Of a DNA stretch of 64,000 nucleotides, positions 53,423 through 64,000 are shown piece after piece. Below the pieces are notes generated by a model that was given only the letters and a program-made list of their open reading frames with translations, had not been told where the DNA came from and made no database searches. Each line of letters opens with the position of its first letter. Position 1 is the stretch's first letter. The stretch is from contig NW_022985078.1 in assembly GCF_010015585.1 (NCBI RefSeq), forward strand, positions 310,001 to 374,000, in the 5' to 3' direction. This stretch comes from Eremomyces bilateralis CBS 781.70. Taxonomy: Eukaryota > Ascomycota > Dothideomycetes > Eremomycetales > Eremomycetaceae. Made by a program: the position numbers and the translations under genes.

Positions 53423-55685
53423 TCACCCGCTTTTCCCGCCTTCATCCACGGTACTCGTCACGCTCCTCGCCATAACTTGTGCATGATGTGCGCCGTGACC
53501 AGGTATCAGCAACATCAACACCACCATATGCAGTGCCAGCAGATATACCGCGAAGATATTCCTCCCCAGCCGACTGGAAAAAACTACTTTGGTCACCTGC
53601 AACAGCGTACGCTCCGGCAAGCTCATGCGTTTCATATTTCTCGCATTTTCGCGGCTACGCCATCGCTCGAACGGGGCCAATCCCAACTGTCCTTCGTACA
53701 TGGTACGATACTTATCTTCCGCCGCTCCCGGCATGTCGATCTTGCTCGGGTTCGGGTTCGGCGCCATCGAGCCGCGTCCCGCCGGAGAAGCGGACGAGAA
53801 GGAGGAGAGGTACCGGGATTTTTCGTACAGAGAGAGGTTGTCCTTTTGCAGCGAGGCGATCTCGTTGCGAAGCGAGGAGACGGTCGCATACTGCTTCTGC
53901 AGCTCGCCCTCGAGCTCCGCGATTTTCTTCTTGAACCGATCGCGTTGCGCGGTGACCATGGGCAGGATACCGGAGCCGCCACCGACGCCCTCGGTCGATG
54001 GAGAGGGGGAGTTGGGGATCGGGTCCCAGCCGCTGATGATCGAGGACGTTGGGGATGAGCCTTTCCCGCGGGCGGTGGAGCGGGCGGAAGAAGGGAAGCG
54101 GGATGTATAGGTGCCAGCGACAGAGGCGGCAGATGAGAAGCCCGGTTGGGAGAAGGCGTTGGTGGCTTCTTGTTGTAAGGAGAGGAGGTCGGATTCGAGG
54201 GTTTGGTTAAGAGATTTGCTCTTCTCGAGGTCCGCGGTGGTATTGTTAAAATCGGAGGTAAGGGAGTCGAGGCGCCGTTGCAAATCTGCGTGCGAGACCC
54301 TGAGGAGAGTAAGGTCGTTGGTGAGTTTCTTGTTGCGCGAGAGGAGGAGCTGTTCGAGGTTATCGCGAGACCGTTTCTCGCCATTGTGTTCTGTGCCGTC
54401 TGCTTCGTCGTCGTCTTCGATGGTTGCAAATTCGATCGTCTGTGGCCAGCATTAGGTACGGTGTTCAAGCGATGTAGTTGATTACTTACCTTCAACACCT
54501 CCAACTCGCTCTTGATATCGTCGTAGTCGGAGTACTTGTGAAGCTTGTCCTTCAATCCATCGCGCTCTTGCTTGATCGATGCAAGCTCGCGCTCCAGGCT
54601 CCGGAGTTCGCCCTCTATCTTTCGGGTTTGACTGTCACGATCCAGCTTGGTATTCTCCATCTTCCTCCGCAGAGATTGGTTTTCGGATCGTAGTCGCAGA
54701 TATGCAGGATCGTCTTCCACGGGGTGCGACGGATGCTGGGATGCAGAATGTGCGAGTTGGATTCTCAATTGCTCGTTCCGACCCTCAACCTCTGCCAATC
54801 GCACGTTCACACGATCGAGCTCGGAGCTGACGATTTCCAATTCCGCTGCGGTTGCTCCGGAATGTCGTAACTCAGCATCCCCATCTTCACTTCTTCCGAG
54901 CCGTTGTGAGACCTCGTAGCTTGCCTTGAGCTCTTTGAGCAGTCGATCCTGGTTCTCAACCTTCTCCTCCAGGTTTCGCTCCTTGGCCTCCCAATTGTCT
55001 TGCTTCTCCGATAGAACGGCAGACCATGACGTTTCAACCTCCTTAATCTTCTCATCACGCGAAATTTCTAGTGACTGTCGGGTGGTTCGTTCGCTCTCCA
55101 ACTGCTTCTCCGTGTCCTCCAGCTGGGCAGTGAGCGTCGCGACTTGGCTCTGCAACCGCCCGTTTTCCTCAGTCAACCGGGGGACGATTTCTTCGGCAGT
55201 GATCAGCGAGTCGATGGACGTTTCGAGCAAAGGATATGGGTCTGGAGCCTCGGACAGTGGTGAGTAGACCTGCAAGAAGCCAGATTGCACGGTCTTGGAT
55301 TGGTTCGTGATGAGGTCGATGAAGGTCTGATAAGCTTTGAGCAGGGCCTTGACTTCAGCCAGCTTTCCAGTATCGTCTAGCTTCCGGAAATCCTTGGTTT
55401 TCTGGGCAAGATCCTTCCTCTGTATCAGTGCATCTCGTTGGTGCGCGACGATGTCGGAAGCGGTGGTGTCCAGCTTTGGAACGAGAGCCGTGAGATCGAT
55501 ATCTAGGTTTTACCGTCAGCAACCGTATATTCATAGCAATTCCATGTAGGAGACGGACCCCTCCATGCTGCGATGGCCCTTTGGAACTTGTTCTCCTCCT
55601 CGACCGCAGCATTGACGCCATCTTGCACCGCGTCGGCCTGGGATTGCTCCTGTTGTGCCCCTTGGATCGTTACGTTTGGATCCAT
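53423..55685 (-). CDS. coy1: CASP/Coy1 golgin
   Basis: Exons 55685-55559, 55502-54490 and 54439-53423 give 718 residues. Most of the protein is long coiled coil with heptads broken by a Ser/Gly/Pro-rich region near residues 470-560. The C-terminal CASP domain reads L-A-P-F-E-R-W-R-S-R-E-N and L-P-E-R-T-L-L-Q-V-T-K-V, then a single membrane anchor N-I-F-A-V-Y-L-L-A-L-H-M-V-V-L. The conserved Tyr and His in the anchor are present (A-V-Y, A-L-H). CASP/Coy1 is a tail-anchored golgin that acts in retrograde traffic within the Golgi together with tethering complexes. Divergent from the Vps3-like gene, 402 bp apart, which is also a membrane-traffic gene. Confidence 0.93.
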
Positions 55686-56087
55686 TTCGAATCAGGTGCG
55701 GACCCTCTGGGTGTATATAATTGATTCCAGCATTCACTATGGGCAATAAATAGCAATATGAACGAAAGACGGGATATGTATGGACGATTTGCGGTGATGG
55801 TTCACAGTTGAAGGAGATACATGTAAAAGTCACGTTGCGTGTTGCCGGCATATTAAGCTTCGTCACCTTCATTCAGCCGTGCGGCGATACTCCTAGTTAA
55901 GGTCTAATTAAGGTACGTACCGTCTTGATCCCTGCGTTGGAGACATCCGCCTGAATCCCCGACGCCATAGAAGCTTCAATAATAAGACAATAACACAATC
56001 GAACAGATAACTATGGTGATGAGCCCTTCGATTGAGTCCCACCTCGCTTTAATGTGTGGTTCATAAACATGGAAATGTCAAACATAC
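55686..56087. promoter_or_regulatory. Divergent promoter region, coy1 / vps3-like
   Basis: 402 bp between opposed start codons of two trafficking genes. Both promoters must be here. No strong motif is seen. Confidence 0.45.
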
Positions 56088-59000
56088 ATGATGGACCCTC
56101 AGAACTCGATGAGCGGTCGAACTGAGTCTTCTGATGATGCTCCGTACCTCCTCCGGAGCTTAGCGAAAGATGTACCGCTCTCGGCGGACGGGGAGAAGAA
56201 TGATACTCGAATAACTTGTGTAGAGTTCTGGAGTAAGTACGAGAATGATTTTAAAATCATCTTCTCCAGGTGGCATGCATTGAGTATCTGTGCTGACGTT
56301 CTCAGACGACAACCTTTATATCGGTACCTCCGCCGCGGAGATCCTACATCTCGTTCGAATACCGCCCGATCCTCAAGATGTATCCGCCGAATCAACCTTT
56401 ATCCTCGCCTCGAGGCTTCGACCGCCGGTTCTCCGAGAGGCAGAAGATGGCATCCAGCGGATTCTCCTCCTGCCCGCCGTTGGCAAGGCGGCGATCCTAA
56501 GCAACCATACCTTGAGTTTCTACTCACTACCCGAACTTAGCCCAGCGTTTCCACGGCTTAAACCGTTCACATGTGCTTGGGTCGGGGGAACTGACCAGGA
56601 CATCTCCGAAGATGTGATGGACGAGCCTGGTGGGGTGGTGATCATGATGGGGTTGCGGAATAAGATACGGATGGTAAGAATCGGCGAGGAACCCATCGTG
56701 GTACGGGATATCGAATTTGGTGGATGCCTGACTACATCCCGACGAGGCGATGTTGCTTGTGTTGCCGACGCCAACTCGTATGCGCTCTTGGATGTGGTGC
56801 ATCAGCAAAAGATCCCGTTGTTCCCGATCAGCTCCTTCTCAACGGAAGACCCCCAGAGTATAGGAGAGACATCACAGCTTTCGACTCCACCATCCGCCCA
56901 CTCGAGAAGTGTTTCCGCACTAGGTCGTTCCGAGACAACTCAGGATCGGGGTCATGGACGAAGCAGCAGCCTGGGGGTGTTCTCGGGCGACACACGACGG
57001 CATTCAAGTACACGATATGGCTTTGATATACCGGACAGTTTGTCACGAATGACATCACCCACACCTAGGACGAACACAACTCCCCCCGAATCGACCACGG
57101 AGCGATCGGCATCTCCTCGACCCCAACAAGAAACGAACAAATCCCTCCCTCCACCTCCTCCCGAATCTCGACCGAGCTCGCAATTGATCAAAGGATTTGG
57201 CCTGTTGCGTCCACAGATCGCATCCCCAACATCCACGGAGTTCCTCCTGGCTCAAGGAAACGGCCCGTTCGATCCTGGCGTAGGGATGTTCGTCAATTTG
57301 GATGGAGAAGTCGTGCGCGGAACCATCGAATTTACCAGCTATCCGGATAATATGGTGGTCGATGGTAAAGGCATCGATCTGACTGCCAGCGCCGCTCTTG
57401 ATGAGGTTTTTGAGGAGGGGTACGTACTCTCGGTTGTCCGTGCCGGGACAGAAGACTCGTTCAAGCGCCAATTAGAAATTCAGCGCTGGGATGTGGACTC
57501 CGGTGAGGGTCATGCGACCAAGCTGAACTACGATCTTGAATCCTTAGTCGGCGAAGCCCCGTCCGCCGAAGCAACAACGGACGGAACTGATCTGGGCATT
57601 CAACGACTTTTGTCGGCGGTTGACATCAGTCTCCCCGAGATAAGTTCGGTATTGGCAAAGAAACGATTGAGCCTAAAACCATCAACTCCTGCCCCACCTT
57701 CCTCCCCGATTGTATCTGAGCAGTCTGCAAAGGGGAAGACGCGGACCGCCGAGGACATCTTCGAGGAATCGGAAGAAACGCGAGAAAGAGACGAATTGGA
57801 GATCGTGAGGCGCCTCTGCAATGTTCCGGCGAAAATGGCATGTTGGTCCGGCGATCGAATCTGGTGGACGGTCCGCAATCCCAGATTCCTTCAACTCAAC
57901 GCGAGATTGGAGCAGGCTTCCTCATCTGCAGAGTCCCGACGGGGTTTTCTCCGCCCTGATCGAGTGGCGGTCCAACTGCTGCTCAACGATATCCGAGGCC
58001 TGGATCCGCGAACGGAACTGGACTTTTTTGCCCTTAGCTTCATCCGCCAGAAAGCCGCCCTTCTCCTGTTTGCAGATTTGATTCTGAGAGTATCATCCGA
58101 CGAAAATAACCAGCAGCAGGGTGTTCGGGCGACGGAAAAGGCCCTCATCGAGAGCGAATTAGACCCTCGCATCATCTTAGCGTTCATCCCCGTAATTCGT
58201 GACGAGATCCGAGAAGGAGATTCTGGCTTGTGGGCCCACAACGGGTTGAAAGATGTCTTTGAGAAGTTCCTGCATCAGGAAGCTCAGGTCGACATATCGT
58301 CACAGATGTCAGGCTCGCTGTCTCATCTTGTCTTGCAGCTTGCAAAGACTTATATGCTCTATTGGAGGAAGAAACGAAACTTTGGAAGCGTCGAGGATAG
58401 AGACGATCTGTTCGGGTCGGTGGATGCCGCTCTACTTCATATCCTTCTCATCCTAGACCAAGGCTCGTCACCAGGACCAGCAACCCCAGGCAGTGTACGG
58501 CAAGAGTTGAACATCGTTGTCGATGACAAGGAGTTCGAATCGTTCGATCGAGCCGTCCTGCTTCTCGAGCAGTACAAGCGCCTATACGTGCTTAGTCGTC
58601 TGTATCAGAGCCGGAAGATGTCGTCAAAGGTCCTGGCCACCTGGAAGCGGATCATCAGCGGTGAGCATGACGCTGGTGGCGAGTTCTTGGATGGAGAGCA
58701 GCAACTACGGCGGTATCTCACAAAACTCAAGGACAGCAAACTTGTACGGGAATATGCGATATGGTTAGCGAATCGGAACCCAAAACTTGGGGTTCAGGTG
58801 TTTGCGGACGATCACAGCACCGTCAAGTTTCGAACTACCGATGCATTGAAGATTCTTCATGAGCATGCACCTGCGGCGGTCAAGGAATACCTTGAATATC
58901 TCGTGTTCGGCAAGAAGGTAAGGTACGGTCTCCAGCGATCCAGGCAACCGCTGACTTTGTTAGCAAACCCAATATTCGAATGAGTTGATCGGCTACTACC

Positions 59001-59836
59001 TTGACGTCGTCGTCAAGGAGCTGGAGTTATCCGAGGAATCGAAACAAATCCTCATGCAAACGTATGAGACCTACAGAGCGCTACACCCCCCGAAGCCTAC
59101 ATATCGCCAGTTCATAATGGACAACGCCATCGACGCCGAGTGGTGGCAGAGCCGACTCCGACTCCTACAACTCCTCGGCGGCACCCAAGATCCCGCCTCC
59201 TCGTACGACACCGCCGCCGTGCTCGAACGGCTCACCGCCTACGAAGAACACCTCGTCCCCGAAATGATCATCCTCTGCGGTCGCCAAGGCCGCCACGAGG
59301 AAGCCATCCGACTCCTGACGCATGGTCTCGGCGATTTCGACACCGCCGTCAGCTATTGTCTCCTGGGCGGGCACAGCCTGTTTCGAACCCTGGGCGACGT
59401 CGTTCCCGGTCGGCCGAAGCCGAGCCGAGAGGACCAGTCCCGGCTGTTTGAGTATCTGCTGCACGAATTCTTCCAGATTCGGGACCTTTCGGACCGGATC
59501 GAACGAACGGGGGAGCTTCTGGAGAGGTTCGGCCCCTGGTTCGACGTATCCACGGTGCGTGTCCCCAGCGACTCTTAAATGCTCGTTTCATATACTAAAG
59601 TACTTCAGGTTCTAAACATGATCCCCGATTCCTGGGCCATCGACGTGTTCTCCGGCTTCCTCGTCAGTGCCCTGCGTCGATTGGTGCGCGAACGCTGCGA
59701 GGCCGCGGTAACCAAAGCGTTGTCGGGCGCGCAGAATTTGAAGCTCACAGCGGAGCTGGCTGACCGACAGGACGAGCTCGGTCCAAAAGTGGAATATGAT
59801 GCCCACAACGCCAGGATTGATAATAGCGTTGCTTAA
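56088..59836 (+). CDS. vps3: CORVET subunit Vps3/TGFBRAP1-like
   Basis: Exons 56088-56232, 56306-58917, 58964-59554 and 59609-59836 give 1191 residues. The N-terminus forms a CNH (citron-homology) beta-propeller, starting I-T-C-V-E-F-W-N-D-N-L-Y-I-G-T-S. It is interrupted by a disordered Ser/Thr/Pro-rich insert (about residues 245-375). The helical C-terminal half contains Vps39-type domains, including R-L-L-T-H-G-L-G-D-F-D-T-A-V-S-Y-C near residue 1030. The TGFBRAP1/Vps3 group links CORVET to Rab5-type GTPases on early endosomes; Vps39/Vam6 is the HOPS counterpart and cannot be fully excluded. The last exon completes the C-terminal helices. The start uses the first of two adjacent ATGs. Confidence 0.85.
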
Positions 59837-60596
59837 TACATACCTGATGTAAATACCCCAATTGCTGGTTGTTTTATATTGCGTTTCCCAGCAAGGCTTG
59901 ACTCTGGCAATTGCAACTGGGTGTCAGCCAACCTTGCAATATCTTCGCCATTCACAGTGCTCCGTAACAATAGTAGGATACTTCCCCATCCATTATCCTA
60001 CCTGTCCACCCCATCTTCATGCCCGCGGATACAGAATCCTGACCTCAGCCATTCATCCCACAACCCACTGCGTTACCAAGCCCTCTCCAGATTCATAGGT
60101 CGACTCCACGAAGATTACATAATGCCCCACGTAACCCCCACCCGCAACGCTTATTGATGGGTCTTCTGCCAAGCGAGCAACAGGCGAAGCCGATCGATGA
60201 GCGACCATTGTGCGCATCGACATATGCGGCTGCAGCGCTTCCTGCGGTGCTTGGGGTGCGGGGGCGGGCATGACGCCATCACTGCGGCGTTACTAGTGAA
60301 TCGATCGTGTGCAGAGTGGTAGCGCGCAGCCTTCAAGTGTTGAGGAGGGCTATAAATGGGGGGTCATGCATTGGGAAGTATCTAGGTGACGTAGCTATTG
60401 GCATAGGATGGACACTGGGAGTAGGCATGGAGATTGGGCTCACAGATGGAAACAGGTGAATCCACGCTGTGGTAGTGAAGTCAAGCCATATAAAGCCGTA
60501 ATAGGTCATTTCTTAGGACCGCTGGTTTAGCTGGTCGAACAATAAAAGTAAACAGCGTGCGACGACCGGCTGCTGTCTCCAGCCGCCATCCGTCGC
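59837..60596. other. Convergent intergenic region, 760 bp
   Basis: This lies between the Vps3-like and P-loop gene stop codons. No gene or structured RNA is seen. Confidence 0.5.
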
Positions 60597-62146
60597 TTAA
60601 ACCTTCAGCGCAAACTGCTTGAGGTACTCATAATCCGCCACATTCTTCGCCACGGCATCGCGAATGATCGTTGCGCCGCGCACGCCGTATTTCTCCGTCC
60701 ACTCGGCGAACAGCGCCTCGTCGGATTTGGGTATCTTCTTCTGAACGGTCAGAGTAAGTAAGTCGTCGAAAAAAGGGGGGAAGAAAAGGGGATCGTACAT
60801 GGGTCCGGGGCTTCAGCTCGGTGCTGTTGATGGCATCCTCGTGGAATCCCTTCCACTTGTCGAATTTCTCCCGGCACTCGCGTTGGTCGATCTCGTCGCC
60901 CCACTTCAGCATGTCGGGGGAGTATTCCATCCCGACGCTCTTACAGAACGCCTCGACCACCCCTGACGGGTTGTCGAGCAGGTCGTCCGCATCGATCATC
61001 ACGATGTCCACCTTGTCAGGGTCCTCGTTCGGCGGACTTTGGCCGGTGATCCGCGGACCCACCAACCCTTGGTCCTTGAGATAGTCGAAGACTCGTCGCA
61101 GTTCGTCGTAGCCCGCTTCCTCGGGCAGGAAGTTGTAGAACCCGGTGACCTCGTCGAGGGGGGGGACGGTGCACCGGTAGTAGGATGGGATGCTCGAGCG
61201 CGGGTGGCGGATTAAGAAGGCGAATTGGAACTTGCGCAGGAGCTCCAGGGGCACGACGGAGGGATTCCCCGGCTCGGTTTCCGTGGGGAAGGGGTAGCGA
61301 TCTCCCGTGGTGGAGTCCGCGGTCGATCCCGGTCCGGATTCCGAGGAATCGGTCGCGGGCGAATGCGAGCCGTCGGTTCCGATCCCGCGGCGCGGTTGCG
61401 TTAGAGAGGGTGCGATCATGGCCGGTTTTCCATTGGGAGGGACCAGGTAGTGCGTGATGTCCTTGATGAAGATCCGTTTGCCCTGTTACGGTAAGTAGTG
61501 AACGAGGAGAGAGAACCCCTGGACGCGAAAAATCATAACAAATGAATCGAGTATTTCTGGCCGCAAAGACGTGGGGATCCATTTCCTTGAACCGTGACTG
61601 GCCTCCTCCTCTTCCGTCAATGTAGTGAGGACGGTCAGGGGCTGGGTGTCGACTAGGGTGACTCCGCGCGAAGAAGGTACTAAGAAACACGCATAGGCGG
61701 GCGCTGATCGTATTGAGTACAAGCGGGCATTTCACAGAGCCAAACGGAAGGACTGAATTCAAGGGGATAACGTTGGATTGCGCGGCAGAACTGGGGAGAT
61801 AATAACAACACGCGCGAGGAAGGGAGGAGTCCAACCTCGGCAGCCTCCTTGTCGATCCTGTCAAAGATGGTCTTGTATGTGCTGTTGCTGAAGCCACTCT
61901 CCAGCCTCGCCTCCTCGTCATCTTCATATCTTGACCCCAGTCTCTCCGGGCCGAAGTAGAATGCGTCGCCGAACGGCTCATGGATGCATTGGAGACTGTC
62001 ACGGCATGTCATGAACACCTATGATCTAGTCAGAGGACAATGTCGAAGCGGGGGACTGGGATACTGGAGACACATGTACTTACTCTCTCGAACGCTGTGG
62101 AGCAAGCTCGTGGATGAGTTGCTACGAAGATGGGTTTCTGAGACAT
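60597..62146 (-). CDS. P-loop sulfotransferase-like protein
   Basis: Exons 62146-62084, 62018-61836, 61482-60799 and 60740-60597 give 357 residues. The N-terminus reads P-I-F-V-A-T-H-P-R-A-C-S-T-A-F-E-R, a sulfotransferase-like phosphate-binding loop. G-K-R-I-F-I-K-D-I-T-H-Y-L follows, then F-L-I-R-H-P-R-S-S-I-P-S-Y-Y, resembling the 3'-PAPS-binding arginine/serine region. Fungal proteins of this type are annotated only as P-loop NTPase or sulfotransferase-family; the substrate is unknown and no membrane anchor is seen. A disordered Ser/Thr/Pro insert lies near residues 115-150. The second intron (61483-61835) is 353 bp with donor GTTGGA, unusually long for this window, but the join E-A-A-E / G-K-R-I-F keeps the family pattern. 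Confidence 0.82.
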
Positions 62147-63425
62147 ATTGCTCGTGTATAAGTGCCGTAGATCGGTAGATCCTAGGCTCTAACCTCTTGG
62201 TTCTCAATGAAAAAAGGTGAGATGGGCAACGGATGGGTTGGTGCACCCAGCGACAAGGCGGTCTTTGTATGAAATCCTACCTTCAGATCGCGTTCTCGAG
62301 ATACGGGTAGACGGGTTAGTCGATCCATTACGTGGAGCTGTCAGGCTCAGGGAGATCTGCCAGGGCACCAGTTAGACGGAAGCCCTAGAAAAGAAAAGGA
62401 CCACCGTCCCAGCCAACAGGGCGACCAGTGGATCAGAACCATCTCGACTTACGGAACAGAAACCGGGATGATTGGGTTCACAAATTGGGGGAATGGGCCA
62501 AGCTGGTGTAAGAAGAAGGCAGCGTACCATAATTTACAGTGGAGGAAACCTCCTTGATGTGGTGGTGTGGACTGCAGTGGTGCTGTGCATGGTGGACTGC
62601 AGTGGTCGCGTGGGTCGTGGGACGTTCATGCGGGACGCTTCCGGTTCTATTTCCAACCTCTTTGGTTCAATCCAGCTCTCTTTGGTTCATTCAAGGATTT
62701 CAAGGTCTCTCGTTTTGCCATCAACTTGCATCGACGTCACAGCTGCAAGAAAACTCTGCAGTTGATACCAATGTCCATGTATTATCCCTGCTAGTCGATA
62801 AATGACGGAGGGGAGATGTCGTCCTGAGTCCTGTCTTGATCATCCTGTACTCGGTGTTGCCGTCTCATGGAGTCTGGATCCGATTCTTCTCTGTGTTCTG
62901 GATGGTGCACCTCCCTGGTTGACCGAGTGATCGACATGGATAGATAGGATAGGAACAGGGCGTGAACCCATGACGATGACTTGTTCCTATCGCCTGGCAG
63001 GATGACTATCGTTTGCTGCGGGTCATGCTTCGTTAACCTGTCATTTGTTCGTCATTCAGCAGGAGAAGTACTTCTGCAGCCAGCGACTTCATCACGCGTG
63101 TGCAGGTATCTAATATCTCTCTCGTCACGGATGGACAAGCATCCTGTGGGGGTGGCTGAACCGGTGAAGACCGACCAACTGACTCCGATGTTCAAGAATA
63201 TTGGACGGAGCTGGTGTACTGGCGCAGCTACCTGTTGGGGAGGTATACAAAGGATATACAAAGGAACAATATGATCTCTGACATGGCTTCGATATGTTGA
63301 ATGGACACAGGAACTCCCCCTTCATTCGAGCAGAATGGATGCCAGCCGGCAAGCGATGATTCGATACTTCAGGGAATCATACCAAATCTCAGAACCGTAA
63401 GTGAGAACAACAGTAGGATATTGCA
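62147..63425. other. Divergent intergenic region, 1.28 kb
   Basis: Promoter regions of the P-loop gene and the GT90-like gene. Small direct repeats are present, for example GGTGGACTGCAGTGG-like copies near 62565-62605 and CTCTTTGGTTCA copies near 62658-62690. No gene is seen. Confidence 0.5.
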
Positions 63426-64000
63426 ATGGCTTTCACGATGTTCTTCGTATCTCATCGAAGAGCCCTTATCATAGTCCTTGTCTTCGTCTTCCTATATCTG
63501 TCAACTTCCTTTCGCAATGTCAAAAGTCCTTCATTACTCGGTCTAAGTTCCACCCCTTCGCTCAATCCGCAACGACATCCGATAGAACATCTCATCCTCG
63601 AGGCGCTCAGTGACTTCCAACGTATATTGGAACACGAGTCCCATACGCTGAGCGATGCGGCAAAAGCATACCGCCAACGACGGGGTCGACATCCGCCTCC
63701 GCAATTCGATTCCTGGTTCAAGTTCGAGGAGTCCCAGAACGCAACCATCATCGAGGAGCTGTTCGACCAGATCTACGAGGACTTGGAGCCGTTCTGGGGG
63801 ATGTCCCAGATGGGCGTCCGGCAAGCGGCGAGGAGGGTCGATATGAGGAAAATTCGGATCCACGATGGCGTCGTGACTGGCGAAGGAGATACGGACGACG
63901 GGGATTTGCATCGATGGGTGCAGGCGCTGTCGAATATCTCCGTGTCGTTACCAGACGTCACACTACCGATCAATGGAATGACGCAGGCCCGCGTGCTCGC
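63426..64000 (+). CDS. GT90/CAP10-like glycosyltransferase, N-terminal part (runs off the window)
   Basis: The frame from ATG 63426 is open to the window end, 191 codons. A short cytosolic stretch and one membrane segment (A-L-I-I-V-L-V-F-V-F-L-Y-L) make a type II Golgi protein. The lumenal part contains Y-R-Q-R-R-G-R-H-P-P-P-Q-F-D-S-W-F and F-D-Q-I-Y-E-D-L-E-P-F-W-G-M, closely matching the N-terminal region of fungal CAP10/DUF821 (GT90) proteins, which include the Cryptococcus capsule xylosyl- and related transferases. The catalytic part is outside the window, so activity and completeness cannot be judged. An intron further on is possible. Confidence 0.85.
   Translation, partial: MAFTMFFVSHRRALIIVLVFVFLYLSTSFRNVKSPSLLGLSSTPSLNPQRHPIEHLILEALSDFQRILEHESHTLSDAAKAYRQRRGRHPPPQFDSWFKFEESQNATIIEELFDQIYEDLEPFWGMSQMGVRQAARRVDMRKIRIHDGVVTGEGDTDDGDLHRWVQALSNISVSLPDVTLPINGMTQARVL

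Noticed and set aside
1-64000. LTR retroelements, LINEs, large AT-rich RIP-type blocks, CRISPR-like arrays, secondary-metabolite core genes
   Set aside because: I looked for reverse transcriptase or integrase motifs, regularly spaced repeats, long AT-rich tracts and PKS/NRPS/terpene domains and found none.

Overview
The window is fungal nuclear DNA from a filamentous ascomycete (Pezizomycotina). The sequence shows compact genes split by short introns (mostly 45-110 bp, GT-AG, with CTNAC/CTGAC-like branch sites), 0.2-2.7 kb intergenic spaces and genes on both strands. The content points to Eurotiomycetes, most likely Eurotiales: a GH2 beta-mannosidase B gene sits next to a ClrB/ManR-type Zn2Cys6 regulator, and there is a BrlA-like C2H2 regulator. 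The species was not identified. All intron calls come from reading frame and splice-site reasoning; no transcript evidence was available.

Layout. 0.3-1.0 kb: a 611-bp fold-back DNA transposon with identical 224-bp arms and a 9-bp target duplication. 1.3-3.2 kb (-): DUF2235 alpha/beta hydrolase, with a perfect 95-bp tandem duplication upstream. 4.1-5.8 kb: a small DUF1770-like protein (+) converging on a secreted double-cupredoxin protein (-). 7.7-8.9 kb (-): unrecognised conserved-looking protein. 11.6-13.1 kb (+): BrlA-like zinc-finger protein behind a 2.7-kb non-coding region. 13.6 kb (-): intron-containing tRNA. 14.1-16.0 kb (-): MFS transporter. 16.6-17.2 kb (-) and 17.7-18.4 kb (+): divergent prefoldin subunit 4 and calcineurin B. 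19.0-20.9 kb (+): D-arabinono-1,4-lactone oxidase. 21.7-24.0 kb (-): LAMMER kinase. 26.2-27.8 kb (-): class III aminotransferase, divergent from SRP19/Sec65 at 28.6-29.4 kb (+). 29.8-32.0 kb (-): pepsin-like protease with a long Pro/Gln repeat tail. 33.3-35.7 kb (-) and 36.0-36.6 kb (+): divergent Dbp6 helicase and CENP-X/Mhf2. 37.7-38.5 kb (+): GPI-type single-cupredoxin protein. 40.5-43.3 and 45.3-48.0 kb (+): beta-mannosidase B and its probable regulator. 48.5-50.2 kb (+): PIG-A/Gpi3. 52.2-53.1 kb (+): secreted DUF3455 protein. 53.4-55.7 kb (-) and 56.1-59.8 kb (+): divergent CASP/Coy1 golgin and Vps3/TGFBRAP1-type CORVET subunit. 60.6-62.1 kb (-): P-loop sulfotransferase-like protein. 63.4 kb to the end (+): N-terminus of a GT90/CAP10-like glycosyltransferase.

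Most genes are core housekeeping (protein folding, Ca2+ signalling, ribosome assembly, kinetochore/DNA repair, secretion, GPI-anchor synthesis, endosome traffic) mixed with a few secreted or regulatory genes. The only functional pairing I can argue for is the mannan/cellulose module (mndB plus clrB). I saw no secondary-metabolite cluster, CRISPR-like array or retroelement. The least ordinary items are the fold-back transposon, the repeat-tailed protease, a GC-AG intron, two stop-free multiple-of-three introns that hide inside open frames, and the divergent BrlA-like protein.
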